Positions 33,075-42,435 of a stretch of 64,000 bases of DNA are shown piece by piece (position 1 is the first letter of the stretch; every line of letters starts with the position of its first letter). Source of the DNA: DATJOJ01 sp035507035 (lineage in GTDB: Bacteria > Acidobacteriota > Terriglobia > Terriglobales > Acidobacteriaceae); contig DATJOJ010000055.1 in assembly GCA_035507035.1 (NCBI GenBank), forward strand, positions 1 to 64,000. The letters run 5' to 3'. Under the pieces are notes generated by a model, which made no database searches, was not told the origin of the DNA, and saw nothing but the letters and a program-made list of their open reading frames with translations. A program made the position numbers and the translations under genes.

Positions 33075-34784
33075 ATGTCGTCGAATGCACGCTTCGCGGT
33101 TCTGGTGCTCTGCCTCAGTTTCGCTGTAGCCGCATCGCTGAACGCTCAAGTGAACGTGGTCACGTCACGGAACGACATCTCCCGCGATGGATGGAATTCC
33201 AGTGAAACCGTGCTGAATCAAAGCAACGTAAATTCCGCGACTTTTGGCAAAATCTGCTCGGCGGTGGTGGACGGCCAACTGTACGCCCAACCTTTGGTAA
33301 TTTCGATTCTCGGAAAAAACACGATTTTTTTAGGGACAATGAATGGAAATGTGTACGCGATCGATGGGAGCAATTGCAGCCAACTGGGACACGTGTCGCT
33401 GATTCCAGCCAACGAAGAGCCGGTGCAGTGCGTCGACCTGAACTCGGGGCATTGCGCAATTATCAATCCGCTTATCGGCGTCTTGAGCACGCCAGTGATC
33501 GACATCGCGTCGAAGACAATCTATGTCTCGATGGAAACCGAGTCGACATCACGTTCTTGCCAAAGCAGCCATGCAGAAGCGTGCTTTATCCATCGGTTGC
33601 ATGCGCTGGATTTGACGACGCTGGCGGAAAAGTTTAACGGCCCAGTCATTATTTCTGGCAGTTTTGGAAATGCCACGTTTACCCCGCGGGAACATATTCA
33701 AAGACCGGGGTTGCTCGAGTTGGCAAACGTGATGCCCAACGGGGACGGTGCTATTTATCTCGGGTTTGCGGCGATCGCGGGATACGGTAAGCCGGGAAAA
33801 AGCATTCCGCAAGGATGGGTATTTGGCTACGATGCGCAAAATCTGGCGGCGACGCCGGTCGCGTGGAGCAGCACACCAAACGGCGAAGGCGGCGGAGTCT
33901 GGCAATCGGGCGGAGGCCTAGCCGCCGGACTGGATGGGCCGCAGGGAAACACTTATTTGTATGTGGCGACCGGCGACGGAACGTTTGATGTGAATAACGG
34001 AGGAGTCGATTATGGAGACAGCTTTCTAAAGCTGACACCGCAACTGACGACTGTGGCGAATGGATTCTTCACTCCCTTCAATCAGGCGTGTCTTGATCCG
34101 ACGGATGAGGATTTTGGCTCCGGCGGAGTCCTGCTGACGCCGAACATCACGTCGAAATACTACGCGATCACCGCCTCCAAGACGGGTGAGGTGTTTGTGA
34201 TGGACCGGGCCAATCCAGGAGGCTACATGCCGCCGAAGAACCACACTTGCCCGGCCATGGGAACCAACCGGAACCAGGAATATTTTCGGGGAGCCACCCA
34301 CCAGTACTTCACAACGCCTACCTATTGGAATCGGTATCTGTATTACGTGGCGAACCAGTCGCCGTTGGTCCGTTATACGCTCAGTCTCTCGTGCAATCCT
34401 GGGCCAGTCTGCACGACCGGCATGGCGAGGACGAGGTTCACCTTCGGAGTTGGGACCTTGCCCGCGATCTCTTCCTCGGGAAATACGAGCGGGACAGCAA
34501 TCATTTGGGGAGCGAGCGGAAATGGCTGGCCGGGAGCGAACGGACCAGCGCCAGCGGTGCTTTATGCGCTCGATGCGGAGCACGAAAATCCAACGGGAAC
34601 GGTGCCGGAGTTGTGGGACAGCACGCAATGTCCGACGCGAGACGGGGCGGGAAACGCGGTTAAGTTTGTGACGCCTACAGTGGCGAATGGAATGGTATAT
34701 CTGGGAACGATGGACCCAACCGATCCGACGAATACGCGCGGCGAACTGGACGTGTATGGATTGACCAAAGCAGCGTGCAACTAG
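33075..34784 (+). CDS. Secreted quinoprotein-like beta-propeller protein (paralogue)
   Basis: 569 residues from the ATG at 33075, preceded by GGAGGG and opening a signal peptide (MSSNARFAVLVLCLSFAVAA). Propeller strands such as VDGQLYAQPLVI, TIFLGTMNGNVYAIDGSN and TYLYVATGDGTFDV recur through the chain. It shares the order and wording of motifs with the protein at 22055-24073 (N-terminal RDGxNSxExxL, then DGxLYAQPL), so the two are paralogues. No heme-binding or obvious PQQ ligands. It is shorter by about 100 residues. Confidence 0.82.
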   Translation: MSSNARFAVLVLCLSFAVAASLNAQVNVVTSRNDISRDGWNSSETVLNQSNVNSATFGKICSAVVDGQLYAQPLVISILGKNTIFLGTMNGNVYAIDGSNCSQLGHVSLIPANEEPVQCVDLNSGHCAIINPLIGVLSTPVIDIASKTIYVSMETESTSRSCQSSHAEACFIHRLHALDLTTLAEKFNGPVIISGSFGNATFTPREHIQRPGLLELANVMPNGDGAIYLGFAAIAGYGKPGKSIPQGWVFGYDAQNLAATPVAWSSTPNGEGGGVWQSGGGLAAGLDGPQGNTYLYVATGDGTFDVNNGGVDYGDSFLKLTPQLTTVANGFFTPFNQACLDPTDEDFGSGGVLLTPNITSKYYAITASKTGEVFVMDRANPGGYMPPKNHTCPAMGTNRNQEYFRGATHQYFTTPTYWNRYLYYVANQSPLVRYTLSLSCNPGPVCTTGMARTRFTFGVGTLPAISSSGNTSGTAIIWGASGNGWPGANGPAPAVLYALDAEHENPTGTVPELWDSTQCPTRDGAGNAVKFVTPTVANGMVYLGTMDPTDPTNTRGELDVYGLTKAACN

Positions 34785-34954
34785 CTGCTGTTGCTTCATA
34801 AGATAGGACTAGGACAACTTCCGCCCTGAGCTTGTATACAAAACCAAGCTGAGAACTTCTATGACGTCCGGCATTGGCGCGCCTCCTATACGGGACGGGG
34901 CACGTTGTCATCGCCCATTTTCTACATCAGCACCTACACAACTAAGCCACCGCT

Positions 34955-35362
34955 TTAATTCCGCGTCAGTTCGCTCTCGACAGTACCGGTAATGGTGAGA
35001 AAGCGAATGGTACCGGCATCATCCTGGAAAACCAGGGCGGTGTTACCGTTGTTGACAACGGCGGTCACGAGATGGCCGTAGGATTTGGGAATCCCGCCGT
35101 GCGTGGGGGCTTTGTCGTAGCGGGCCAGCTCGCCCTCTTTCATGCCGGTGACGCTGACGAAACGGATCACTCCGGACGAATCCTCGAAAACCAGGCCGGT
35201 GCCGATTTGATCGGCAATTGCGGCCACGAGCCGTCCATAGGACTTGGGTACGCTGCCCTGGCTAGGCGCGGCATGAACCACGGGCATTCCTCTGCTTCCC
35301 GCGAAGTAGCCGAGAGTCAATAAAAGAGCAGCCGAGAGCATCAGCAAAATGCGTTTACGCAT
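34955..35362 (-). CDS. Secreted protein with an internal duplication
   Basis: 135 residues. After a signal peptide (MRKRILLMLSAALLLTLGYFAG) it consists of two copies of a 45-residue unit. Unit 1 begins VPKSYGRLVAAI and ends EGELAR; unit 2 begins IPKSYGHLVTAV and ends ESELTR. Both contain a G/N-rich loop and LVFxDxxGxIRFxxxTG. The repeat looks like a small beta-hairpin module. Function unknown. It follows the multicopper oxidase gene by 31 bases on the same strand. Confidence 0.78.
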   Translation of the reverse strand: MRKRILLMLSAALLLTLGYFAGSRGMPVVHAAPSQGSVPKSYGRLVAAIADQIGTGLVFEDSSGVIRFVSVTGMKEGELARYDKAPTHGGIPKSYGHLVTAVVNNGNTALVFQDDAGTIRFLTITGTVESELTRN

Positions 35363-35393
35363 GAGCAGTGCGATCTCCCTTCCTGGGACCAGT

Positions 35394-37010
35394 TTAATTG
35401 GGCTCGACCAGAATTTTATGCATCATGCCCAGATCTTCGTGTAACAGGATATGACAGTGAAACACGAAGGTTCCGGCGATCGTAGGATCGCGGAAATCCA
35501 TCAACAACTTCACACTATGATAAGGAGTGCCGGGGCCTTCCCAGAAGGGGATGGGGATGGTATCCATCAGGTCCTGATTGGCGGCCGGCTTGCCATCGAT
35601 TTCCAGCACCTTAAAATGAATCTGGTGGATGTGAAACGCGTGTGTCTCCAGGGCGCGATTTTCGATGGTCCACTCCTCGACGGCTCCGACCTTGGTGGTG
35701 ATGACTGGCTTCTCTTCAGGCTGAAAGACGCGCTGCTTGTCACCGTCGACCGTGATGTAGAACTGGATGGGACCGTTGGTGCCACCAAATTCCTCCGAGA
35801 AATACAACTTGCGATTCGCAGTCACGGTCGCGGTGGATAAATCGGTGTATTTGGTGGCCAGCTGAGCCGGAGACGCAGGAGCTGCCGGCATCTTGGAAAC
35901 TTGAGAGCCTTTCTCCGGGTCATTAGTCAGCTGAATCTGGCCGAGAATCTGTTCCAGGTCCGGATTGCCGGTGGGGCCAGTGGAATAAGACTGAGTGAGG
36001 AACTGCGCCTGGCTGCCACTGGGAGGCGCGACGACGACGAATTCGGCGCGACCGGCGGGCGGGATGAGAACCGACGTCTCCATTCTCGCGTGTGCCAAAG
36101 GATATCCGTCGAGTGCGATCAACTCGAACTGGGCCGGCGTACCGTTGACCACAAATTGCAACTGCAAGAAGTCCTGAATGGTGGCATTGGTAACGCGCCA
36201 GAACTGTTTTTCACCCGGCTTCATTTGAATGATCGGTGAAGGTGAGTTGGGAAAAGCCGCAACCTGATAGTTAATACTCAACTGATAGGGGCCCGGAATC
36301 CATGGAACCAGATACTGTTGGCGAATTGTGAAAACGCGCTCGGTAAGACCCGCGACCTGGGGATAGAGCTTTTCAATGCCGTTTACAATCAGAGCACCCG
36401 CCGCGCCGCCATTCACCTGAAATTCGGTAAAGCCGTGAATGTGGGGATGGTACCAATAGAGACCAGACGGCTCCTGCTTGGGAATCTGCATGTCATATCG
36501 GAAGCCGGGGGTGCCGGGCTCAATCAGAGTATTAATGACGTCGTCCTGGTGGCAGATGGGCGGAACGTTGAGGCCGTGAAAATGCACGTTGGTTGAACTT
36601 ATGGTGACGGGGCCGTTGTCACCGCAAATCTTTCCCGAGGGAGGCATATCCATCTTCATCCCGTCCGGATCACTCTCTTGGATGTGATTCTTGATTCCCA
36701 AAACCAGGAAATCACCGGGATTCAGGCGCAAGGTGGGCGATTCGACATAGCCTGATCCGGTATTGTAGCTATAGCAGTAATGGGTATAGCCGAAAACATC
36801 GACGGAGTGGCCCATGATGAAATCGGCATTAAGCGTGCCATTCTGCGAGTTGAGACTTAAGGCGTCGCGCACCACCGTGCCAGGATTGGGGCGAGCAGGA
36901 CATTGGGCAACGACACTGACATAAGAAAAACCGCAGACGAGGACCCCGAGCAAGAATCGCGAAATCGTACGCAAATCAGACCTCCTCAAACTTCCTACAA
37001 TCATCAGCAC
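35394..37010 (-). CDS. Multicopper oxidase
   Basis: Exported copper enzyme oxidising a substrate with reduction of O2 to water. Four ligand motifs are present in order: NVHFHGLNVPP, YWYHPHIHGF, THAFHIHQIHF and FVFHCHILLHEDLGMM, the last containing the HCH bridging T1 and T2/T3 copper and a Met axial ligand. 538 residues with an N-terminal hydrophobic signal (about 18-36). Laccase or CueO/bilirubin-oxidase-like; the substrate cannot be told. It is followed by the duplicated-motif secreted protein and preceded by a propeller gene 20 bases away, so the three may form an operon. Confidence 0.92.
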   Translation of the reverse strand: MLMIVGSLRRSDLRTISRFLLGVLVCGFSYVSVVAQCPARPNPGTVVRDALSLNSQNGTLNADFIMGHSVDVFGYTHYCYSYNTGSGYVESPTLRLNPGDFLVLGIKNHIQESDPDGMKMDMPPSGKICGDNGPVTISSTNVHFHGLNVPPICHQDDVINTLIEPGTPGFRYDMQIPKQEPSGLYWYHPHIHGFTEFQVNGGAAGALIVNGIEKLYPQVAGLTERVFTIRQQYLVPWIPGPYQLSINYQVAAFPNSPSPIIQMKPGEKQFWRVTNATIQDFLQLQFVVNGTPAQFELIALDGYPLAHARMETSVLIPPAGRAEFVVVAPPSGSQAQFLTQSYSTGPTGNPDLEQILGQIQLTNDPEKGSQVSKMPAAPASPAQLATKYTDLSTATVTANRKLYFSEEFGGTNGPIQFYITVDGDKQRVFQPEEKPVITTKVGAVEEWTIENRALETHAFHIHQIHFKVLEIDGKPAANQDLMDTIPIPFWEGPGTPYHSVKLLMDFRDPTIAGTFVFHCHILLHEDLGMMHKILVEPN

Positions 37011-37030
37011 GCCAAACCTAGTCTAGTGCT

Positions 37031-38209
37031 CTAGAACGAACGCGGAGGATACGAGGCAATCGAAAGTAACCCGGGGCTATAAGGATCGCTCACCGGGGAA
37101 TTGGGGGCCTCGCGCAAAGAACATTTGCCAGCGAGCGAGGTGACTCGAACCTCGGCGATGGAAGATGGTGAACCGAACTCCGCGATATAAACCTGGTCGC
37201 CAGTTCCCGTATTCGTGGCCAGGCTCAAGCCAGCCAGGTAAGAATAGTTCTGGACATAACCGTTCAAGAAGTTCGAAAGACAACCGGGGGAAACTTTGCC
37301 GGTTTTCTTATCGAAATACGCGGCTCCCAGGCGATCCGCTTGAGTGCCGACAACGTATAAGAGAGTCTCATCCGGGCTCAGCATGATATTGCTGGAATTA
37401 ATTCCGGTGGTTGATTGATAGACAACCGTCTTGGTCAAGAGCCCAGAAGAAATGTCAGAGACTTCGACGACGGCCGCCGTCGAAGTGTCACCGAAGATTG
37501 CAAAATGCCCGTCGGCGGTGATGTCGATCGCGCTGGGATAGGTGGCTCCCTGCGAGCTGTTATACGCGCTGGAGTTCTGTTCGTCGCCATTGGGAACGGG
37601 TGTGCCGCCGGCAATATTAAAGGACGCGATGGAGCCGTCGCCGAAAGTGGCAACCAGAATGTCTCCGTGAATGGCCATAGCGTCGATGACTCCGCCTTGC
37701 AGCCCGGCGACCGAGATGTCATTCACAAAAGTAAGACCACAACCGGGTTGCAGTTGGAAAGTACCGATGGTGTTGGAGTCGCTGAAGCTGGCATACAAAT
37801 ATTGCGAGTTCAGCGCCAGGCCGATGCCATTGGTTGTGCCTTGATCGCCTGAGGAGCCTGAGGCAATGGCGCCGACAGCACCCGTCTGGAGAACGACACC
37901 GACGATAAAACCGTCAAAGGCCTCAGAGAAATAGGCGCATTCGTAACCGGGCATGTTCGTGGTCAGCACCCGATCCATGCCGAAATACCCGCCGCCAATA
38001 CCGTAGCCGCCGGGACGGATCGATTCCTGGTAGGTCAGCTGGCCGCCGGGCGAGATCGAGTAGATCGAGATGCCATTCAGCAGGTTGGGAGGGACATCAT
38101 CGTTGGTGATGACGTAGTGATCGACGCCGGAAGCGAAGATGCTGGTTAAGCACAATCCCAGGAGCAAGATTGTCACGCGGAATGACAAAAAGCGGAAGGA
38201 TGCCTTCAT
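37031..38209 (-). CDS. Secreted beta-propeller protein (lactonase-like)
   Basis: 392 residues with a signal peptide (MKASFRFLSFRVTILLLGL region). The repeated strand pattern (DHYVITNDDVPPNLLNGISIYSI, LYASFSDSNTIGTFQL, DGHFAIFGDTSTAAVVEVS, DETLLYVVGTQADRLGAAYFD) is that of seven-bladed YVTN/6-phosphogluconolactonase-like propellers. No catalytic residues are evident, so it may bind rather than act. First gene of a three-gene minus-strand set with the multicopper oxidase. Confidence 0.78.
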   Translation of the reverse strand: MKASFRFLSFRVTILLLGLCLTSIFASGVDHYVITNDDVPPNLLNGISIYSISPGGQLTYQESIRPGGYGIGGGYFGMDRVLTTNMPGYECAYFSEAFDGFIVGVVLQTGAVGAIASGSSGDQGTTNGIGLALNSQYLYASFSDSNTIGTFQLQPGCGLTFVNDISVAGLQGGVIDAMAIHGDILVATFGDGSIASFNIAGGTPVPNGDEQNSSAYNSSQGATYPSAIDITADGHFAIFGDTSTAAVVEVSDISSGLLTKTVVYQSTTGINSSNIMLSPDETLLYVVGTQADRLGAAYFDKKTGKVSPGCLSNFLNGYVQNYSYLAGLSLATNTGTGDQVYIAEFGSPSSIAEVRVTSLAGKCSLREAPNSPVSDPYSPGLLSIASYPPRSF

Positions 38210-38454
38210 AGCTGATCCTTGCAGAGCAACCTAATGACCCAAAACAGCTAACCATATGTCAAGGAGGGATTCAAGAATATTCACGTGATTTTACAAATCA
38301 GTTACAGAAGGTGAAAACATTTGCGAACTAAAGGGAAACGGAAGCCATAGTAGCTCTGTAAGGCAGCTTCCGTCGCGGGTTGTCTGCTGCTGCAGGTCGT
38401 GGGGAGGTGGTTCTGAGGCGCGCTTGCCGGTGTGAAGTGAGAAGAAAGAGTTAG

Positions 38455-39108
38455 TTATTTCGAGCTACGGCGAGAGGATGTTTTTCGCTGCGGACGGACT
38501 CCGGCGAGCACCAGCCCGCTGAGGCGGTCGACGAAATCATTGGTCAAACGGTCATGGCGAATGAGGAAGCGCATGTAGATTGGTCCGTAGAGCGAATCGA
38601 GAAGAAGATCCAAGTCGACGCGCTTGCGCAACTCACCGCGGCCGATGCCGCGGCGAAGGATGGCATAGGCGTCGCGCCGCCGGGGCCACATAAAGCGCTC
38701 GCGGAATGCGGCGATCAATTCGCGGTCGGTTTGACCGGCAGCGAGAATGGCAGAGAGGATACGGCCCTGGCGGCTGGAAAAAATCTTTACAACTTGCCGC
38801 ATTTGTCGGCTCAAATCGGTTTGCAGAGAACCTGTGTCGGGAAAGCGAAGCTTGCGGATGGTGCTGTTGGCAAAGGCGTCGGCGATGAGCGCGCCTTTGT
38901 TTGGCCACCAGCGATACACCGTGGCTTTGCCGACTTTGGCTCGATCCGCCACGTCCTCGATGGTCAACTGAGAAAAGCCGCGCTGCCCGAGAAGTTGCAA
39001 GGTGCTGCGCAGGATGGCCTGACGCGCCTTTTCGCTGCGGGGGCGGCCCGGAGGGCGTTTTCCAATATGGTTCTTGCTATGTCCGCCGGCTGCGAGCTTC
39101 TGGCGCAT
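38455..39108 (-). CDS. TetR-family transcriptional regulator
   Basis: 217 residues. The N-terminal HTH (RQAILRSTLQLLGQRGFSQLTIEDVADRAKVGKATVYRWWPNKGALIADAF) is canonical TetR; the C-terminal ligand-binding part is helical. It is divergent from the RND efflux operon with a 143-base spacer holding two inverted repeats. It most likely represses the pump and responds to one of its substrates. The basic Gly/Arg N-terminus and tail are common in the family. Confidence 0.93.
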   Translation of the reverse strand: MRQKLAAGGHSKNHIGKRPPGRPRSEKARQAILRSTLQLLGQRGFSQLTIEDVADRAKVGKATVYRWWPNKGALIADAFANSTIRKLRFPDTGSLQTDLSRQMRQVVKIFSSRQGRILSAILAAGQTDRELIAAFRERFMWPRRRDAYAILRRGIGRGELRKRVDLDLLLDSLYGPIYMRFLIRHDRLTNDFVDRLSGLVLAGVRPQRKTSSRRSSK

Positions 39109-39112
39109 AACG

Positions 39113-39141
39113 TTACCCTACCATATAATCAGCAAGGGTAA
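39113..39141. promoter_or_regulatory. Candidate TetR operator 1
   Basis: TTACCCT (39113-39119) and AGGGTAA (39135-39141) are a perfect 7-bp inverted repeat, with a TATAAT at 39124-39129 in between. Position just upstream of the regulator gene suits autoregulation. Confidence 0.45.
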
Positions 39142-39173
39142 TTAGAATCCGATACGCATAGTATCGAATCTAA
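39142..39173. promoter_or_regulatory. Candidate TetR operator 2
   Basis: CGATAC (39150-39155) and GTATCG (39161-39166) around GCATA are a perfect inverted repeat. Outer flanks TTAGAATC and GAATCTAA extend it with small mismatches to about 32 bases. Size and symmetry suit a TetR dimer site controlling the efflux operon. Confidence 0.5.
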
Positions 39174-39251
39174 AAGGTGCGTTCGTCATATAACTGCCTA
39201 ACCAACGCGAGTACAGCCGTTTTTCATCTAAATACGATTGGTTCCTAAGCG

Positions 39252-42200
39252 ATGTGGATTGTTGCATTAGCGCTCCGAAGGCCGTACACGTTCGTAGTGA
39301 TGGCGCTGGTCATCATTATTCTTACACCCATCACCATTCTGCGTACCCCGACGGATATTTTTCCCGACATTAATATTCCTGTGGTCTCGGTGGTGTGGTT
39401 TTACACCGGCATGTCGCCCCTCGATATGGCCGACCGCATTGTGGCGAATTCCGAACGCGGCATCACCACAACGGTAAACAACATCGAGCACATGGAATCG
39501 CAGTCGGTGTATGGACTGGGGATTATCAAGGTTTTCTTTCGACCGGGGACGAATGTACAGGGAGCGGTGGCGCAAATTACGGCGATTTGCCAGACCTCGG
39601 TCCGTTCCCTGCCGCCCGGAACTACGCCGCCGCTGGTCATCTCGTATAGCGCATCCACCACCCCGATCGTTCAGCTCGGGTTGAGCAGCAAAACGCTCCC
39701 CGAGCAACAACTGTTCGACCTTGGCCAGAATTTTCTGCGCAACTTTTTGGCCACGGTGCAAGGCGCGGCGACACCTTATCCCTATGGCGGCAAGATTCGA
39801 CAAATTCAGGTCGATCTGGATTTACCGAAGTTGCAAGCTTATGGACTTTCTCCGACTGACATTGTCAACGCAGTAAACGCGCAGAACGTCATCTTGCCCA
39901 CCGGCACGATCAAGATGGGTCAACTCGAATACGATGTGGAAATCAATGGGACCCCGGAGACGATTGCGGAGTTGAACGACCTGCCGGTGAAGACGCTGAA
40001 TGGCGCGACTCTCTATATGCGGGATGTGGCGCACATTCGCGACGGTTTTGCGCCGCAGACGAATATCGTGCGGCAAGATGGGAATCGCGGCGCGTTGATG
40101 TCGATTTATAAGAATGGCGCGGCGTCTACGCTGCAGATTGTGGCGGGCGTCAAGGACATTGTGAAGCTGGCGTCGCAATCTCTGCCGCCGGCGCTCAAAA
40201 TCAGTGCTCTGTTCGATCAATCGTTGTTTGTACGAGCATCGATCGAAGGGGTCTTGCGGGAAGGATTGATCGCCGCCGCGCTGACCGCAGTAATGATTCT
40301 TATCTTCCTGGGCGATTGGCGTCCGACGATTGTTATCGCGATTTCGATCCCGCTGTCGATTTTCGTCTCGGTGATCCTTCTGGGCGCTATCGGCGAGACC
40401 ATCAACATCATGACCCTGGGAGGGTTGGCGCTGGCGGTCGGAATTCTGGTGGACGATGCCACGGTTGAGATCGAGAACATTGAACGGAATCTGGCCATGG
40501 GCAAGGAGATGAAGCAGGCGATTCTCGACGGAGCGCAGCAGATTGCGGTGCCAGCGTTTGTTTCGACACTGAGCATCTGCATTGTATTCGTGCCCATGTT
40601 CTTTCTCACTGGGGTTGCGAAATTCCTGTTTGTGCCGCTGGCGGAAGCGGTCAGCTTCGCCATGCTAGCCAGTTATCTGTTGTCCCGCACTCTGATTCCT
40701 ACGCTGGTGATGTACATCATGCGCGGACACGAGCATCGCGCGGAAGCGGCGAAAACGTTTATGGGACGCTTCCAGCGTGGGTTTGAGCAGAAGTTTGAGA
40801 ATTTCCGGCGCGGCTATGAATCGTTGTTGGAGACGACGATTCAACATCGCGTGGCGTTCATGCTGTGCTTTCTTCTGTTCTGTGTGCTATCGATGGGACT
40901 TTACTTTTTCCTGGGAGAGGATTTCTTTCCGCAAGTCGATGCCGGTCTGTTGCGGCTGCATGTGCGGGCGCGGCCGGGTTTACGCGTGGAAGAGACAGCG
41001 CGGCTTTGCGATGAAATCGAAAGCGCATTACGAGATCAGATTCCTGCGGGCCAACTGCAGACGGTCCTCGACAATATTGGACTGCCGAATTCCGGCATTA
41101 ATCAGTCGTATAGCTCGAATGGAACGATTGGCAGCAGCGACGCGGAGATTTTGATTTCGCTCAACCCTGAGCATCACGTGCCAACGGCAGATCTGATGCG
41201 GAAGCTGCGGCGATATCTGCCGGAACATTTTCCTGGAGTGGAGTTTTTCTTTCAACCCGCCGATATCGTTACGCAAATTTTGAACTTTGGATTGCCGGCA
41301 CCGATCGACGTTCAGGTTGTGGGCGCGGACATGCAAAGCGACTATGGCATCGCGCAGCAGATTGCGAACAAGATGCGACACATTCCGGGAACGGCGGACG
41401 TGCACGTGCAGCAACTGCTTTCGCTGCCGACCGTGTATATGGACATTCAACGGACGCGAGTCACGCAGGTCGGTTTGACAGCCGCAAATGTGGCGCAAAG
41501 TGCGCTGATTTCCCTGAGCGGCAGCTTTCAGACGGCGCCAAATTTCTGGCTGAATACAAAGAACGAAGTAACCTACCAGCTCGCTGTCCAATCACCGCAA
41601 TACCGGATGACCGATTTGCAGGACCTGCTGAATATCCCGGTAGTATCGCAACAAGGACCGCAACTGATGGGCAATCTGGTGCAACTGACCGCAACGGCGC
41701 GGCCGGCGACGGTGAATCATTACAACGTGCAGAATGTCATCGATGTTTACGCCAGCACACAGGACCGCGATCTGGGCGCGGTGGCCAAGGATGCGAACAA
41801 AATTCTCGACACCTTCCGGCCCCACCTGCCACGCGGTACTCAACTGATCATGCGGGGGCAGGTGGCGACCATGCGATCGTCGTTCATCGGCCTGGGAGTG
41901 GGGCTGGCCGGCGCAATTTTGCTGGTGTATTTGCTAATTGTCATCAACTTTCAGTCGTGGCTTGATCCTTTTATCATTATTACGGCGCTGCCCGGAGCAC
42001 TGGCAGGCATTTGCTGGTTCTTGCTGCTGACTCACACCACGCTGAGCGTCCCATCCCTGACGGGAGCCGTCATGTGCATGGGCGTGGCAACTGCGAACTC
42101 CATTCTGATGGTGAGCTTCGCCCGCGAGCAGCTGGACGAAGGCGTACCTGCAGTGAAAGCCGCGGTGGCCGCGGGATACACACGTATCCGGCCGGTGCTG

Positions 42201-42404
42201 ATGACGGCGCTGGCAATGATCATCGGAATGGTGCCGATGGCGCTCGGCCTGGGCGAGGGGGGCGAGCAAAACGCCCCGCTAGGCCGTGCCGTAATTGGCG
42301 GACTGCTCTTTGCGACCATCGCGACGTTGTTCTTTGTACCGAGTGTATTCGCTATCTTTCATAGCCGCCGAGAAGCCAAGCGAGAGCGGCAACAGCTGGG
42401 GTAG
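39252..42404 (+). CDS. RND efflux transporter permease (AcrB/MexF-like)
   Basis: 1050-residue inner-membrane proton antiporter subunit of a tripartite pump. The N-terminal TM helix is followed by a porter loop, then the TM4 region LGGLALAVGILVDDATVEIENIER (about 390-415) with the conserved acidic pair. The second half repeats the pattern, with the final TM block around GAVMCMGVATANSILMVSFA. 1050 residues is the standard HAE1 size. Substrate range unknown. The two downstream genes supply adaptor and outer-membrane channel. Confidence 0.95.
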   Translation: MWIVALALRRPYTFVVMALVIIILTPITILRTPTDIFPDINIPVVSVVWFYTGMSPLDMADRIVANSERGITTTVNNIEHMESQSVYGLGIIKVFFRPGTNVQGAVAQITAICQTSVRSLPPGTTPPLVISYSASTTPIVQLGLSSKTLPEQQLFDLGQNFLRNFLATVQGAATPYPYGGKIRQIQVDLDLPKLQAYGLSPTDIVNAVNAQNVILPTGTIKMGQLEYDVEINGTPETIAELNDLPVKTLNGATLYMRDVAHIRDGFAPQTNIVRQDGNRGALMSIYKNGAASTLQIVAGVKDIVKLASQSLPPALKISALFDQSLFVRASIEGVLREGLIAAALTAVMILIFLGDWRPTIVIAISIPLSIFVSVILLGAIGETINIMTLGGLALAVGILVDDATVEIENIERNLAMGKEMKQAILDGAQQIAVPAFVSTLSICIVFVPMFFLTGVAKFLFVPLAEAVSFAMLASYLLSRTLIPTLVMYIMRGHEHRAEAAKTFMGRFQRGFEQKFENFRRGYESLLETTIQHRVAFMLCFLLFCVLSMGLYFFLGEDFFPQVDAGLLRLHVRARPGLRVEETARLCDEIESALRDQIPAGQLQTVLDNIGLPNSGINQSYSSNGTIGSSDAEILISLNPEHHVPTADLMRKLRRYLPEHFPGVEFFFQPADIVTQILNFGLPAPIDVQVVGADMQSDYGIAQQIANKMRHIPGTADVHVQQLLSLPTVYMDIQRTRVTQVGLTAANVAQSALISLSGSFQTAPNFWLNTKNEVTYQLAVQSPQYRMTDLQDLLNIPVVSQQGPQLMGNLVQLTATARPATVNHYNVQNVIDVYASTQDRDLGAVAKDANKILDTFRPHLPRGTQLIMRGQVATMRSSFIGLGVGLAGAILLVYLLIVINFQSWLDPFIIITALPGALAGICWFLLLTHTTLSVPSLTGAVMCMGVATANSILMVSFAREQLDEGVPAVKAAVAAGYTRIRPVLMTALAMIIGMVPMALGLGEGGEQNAPLGRAVIGGLLFATIATLFFVPSVFAIFHSRREAKRERQQLG

Positions 42405-42435
42405 AACGAGGGGTTTTGGGAAAGCAGAGTAGAGA

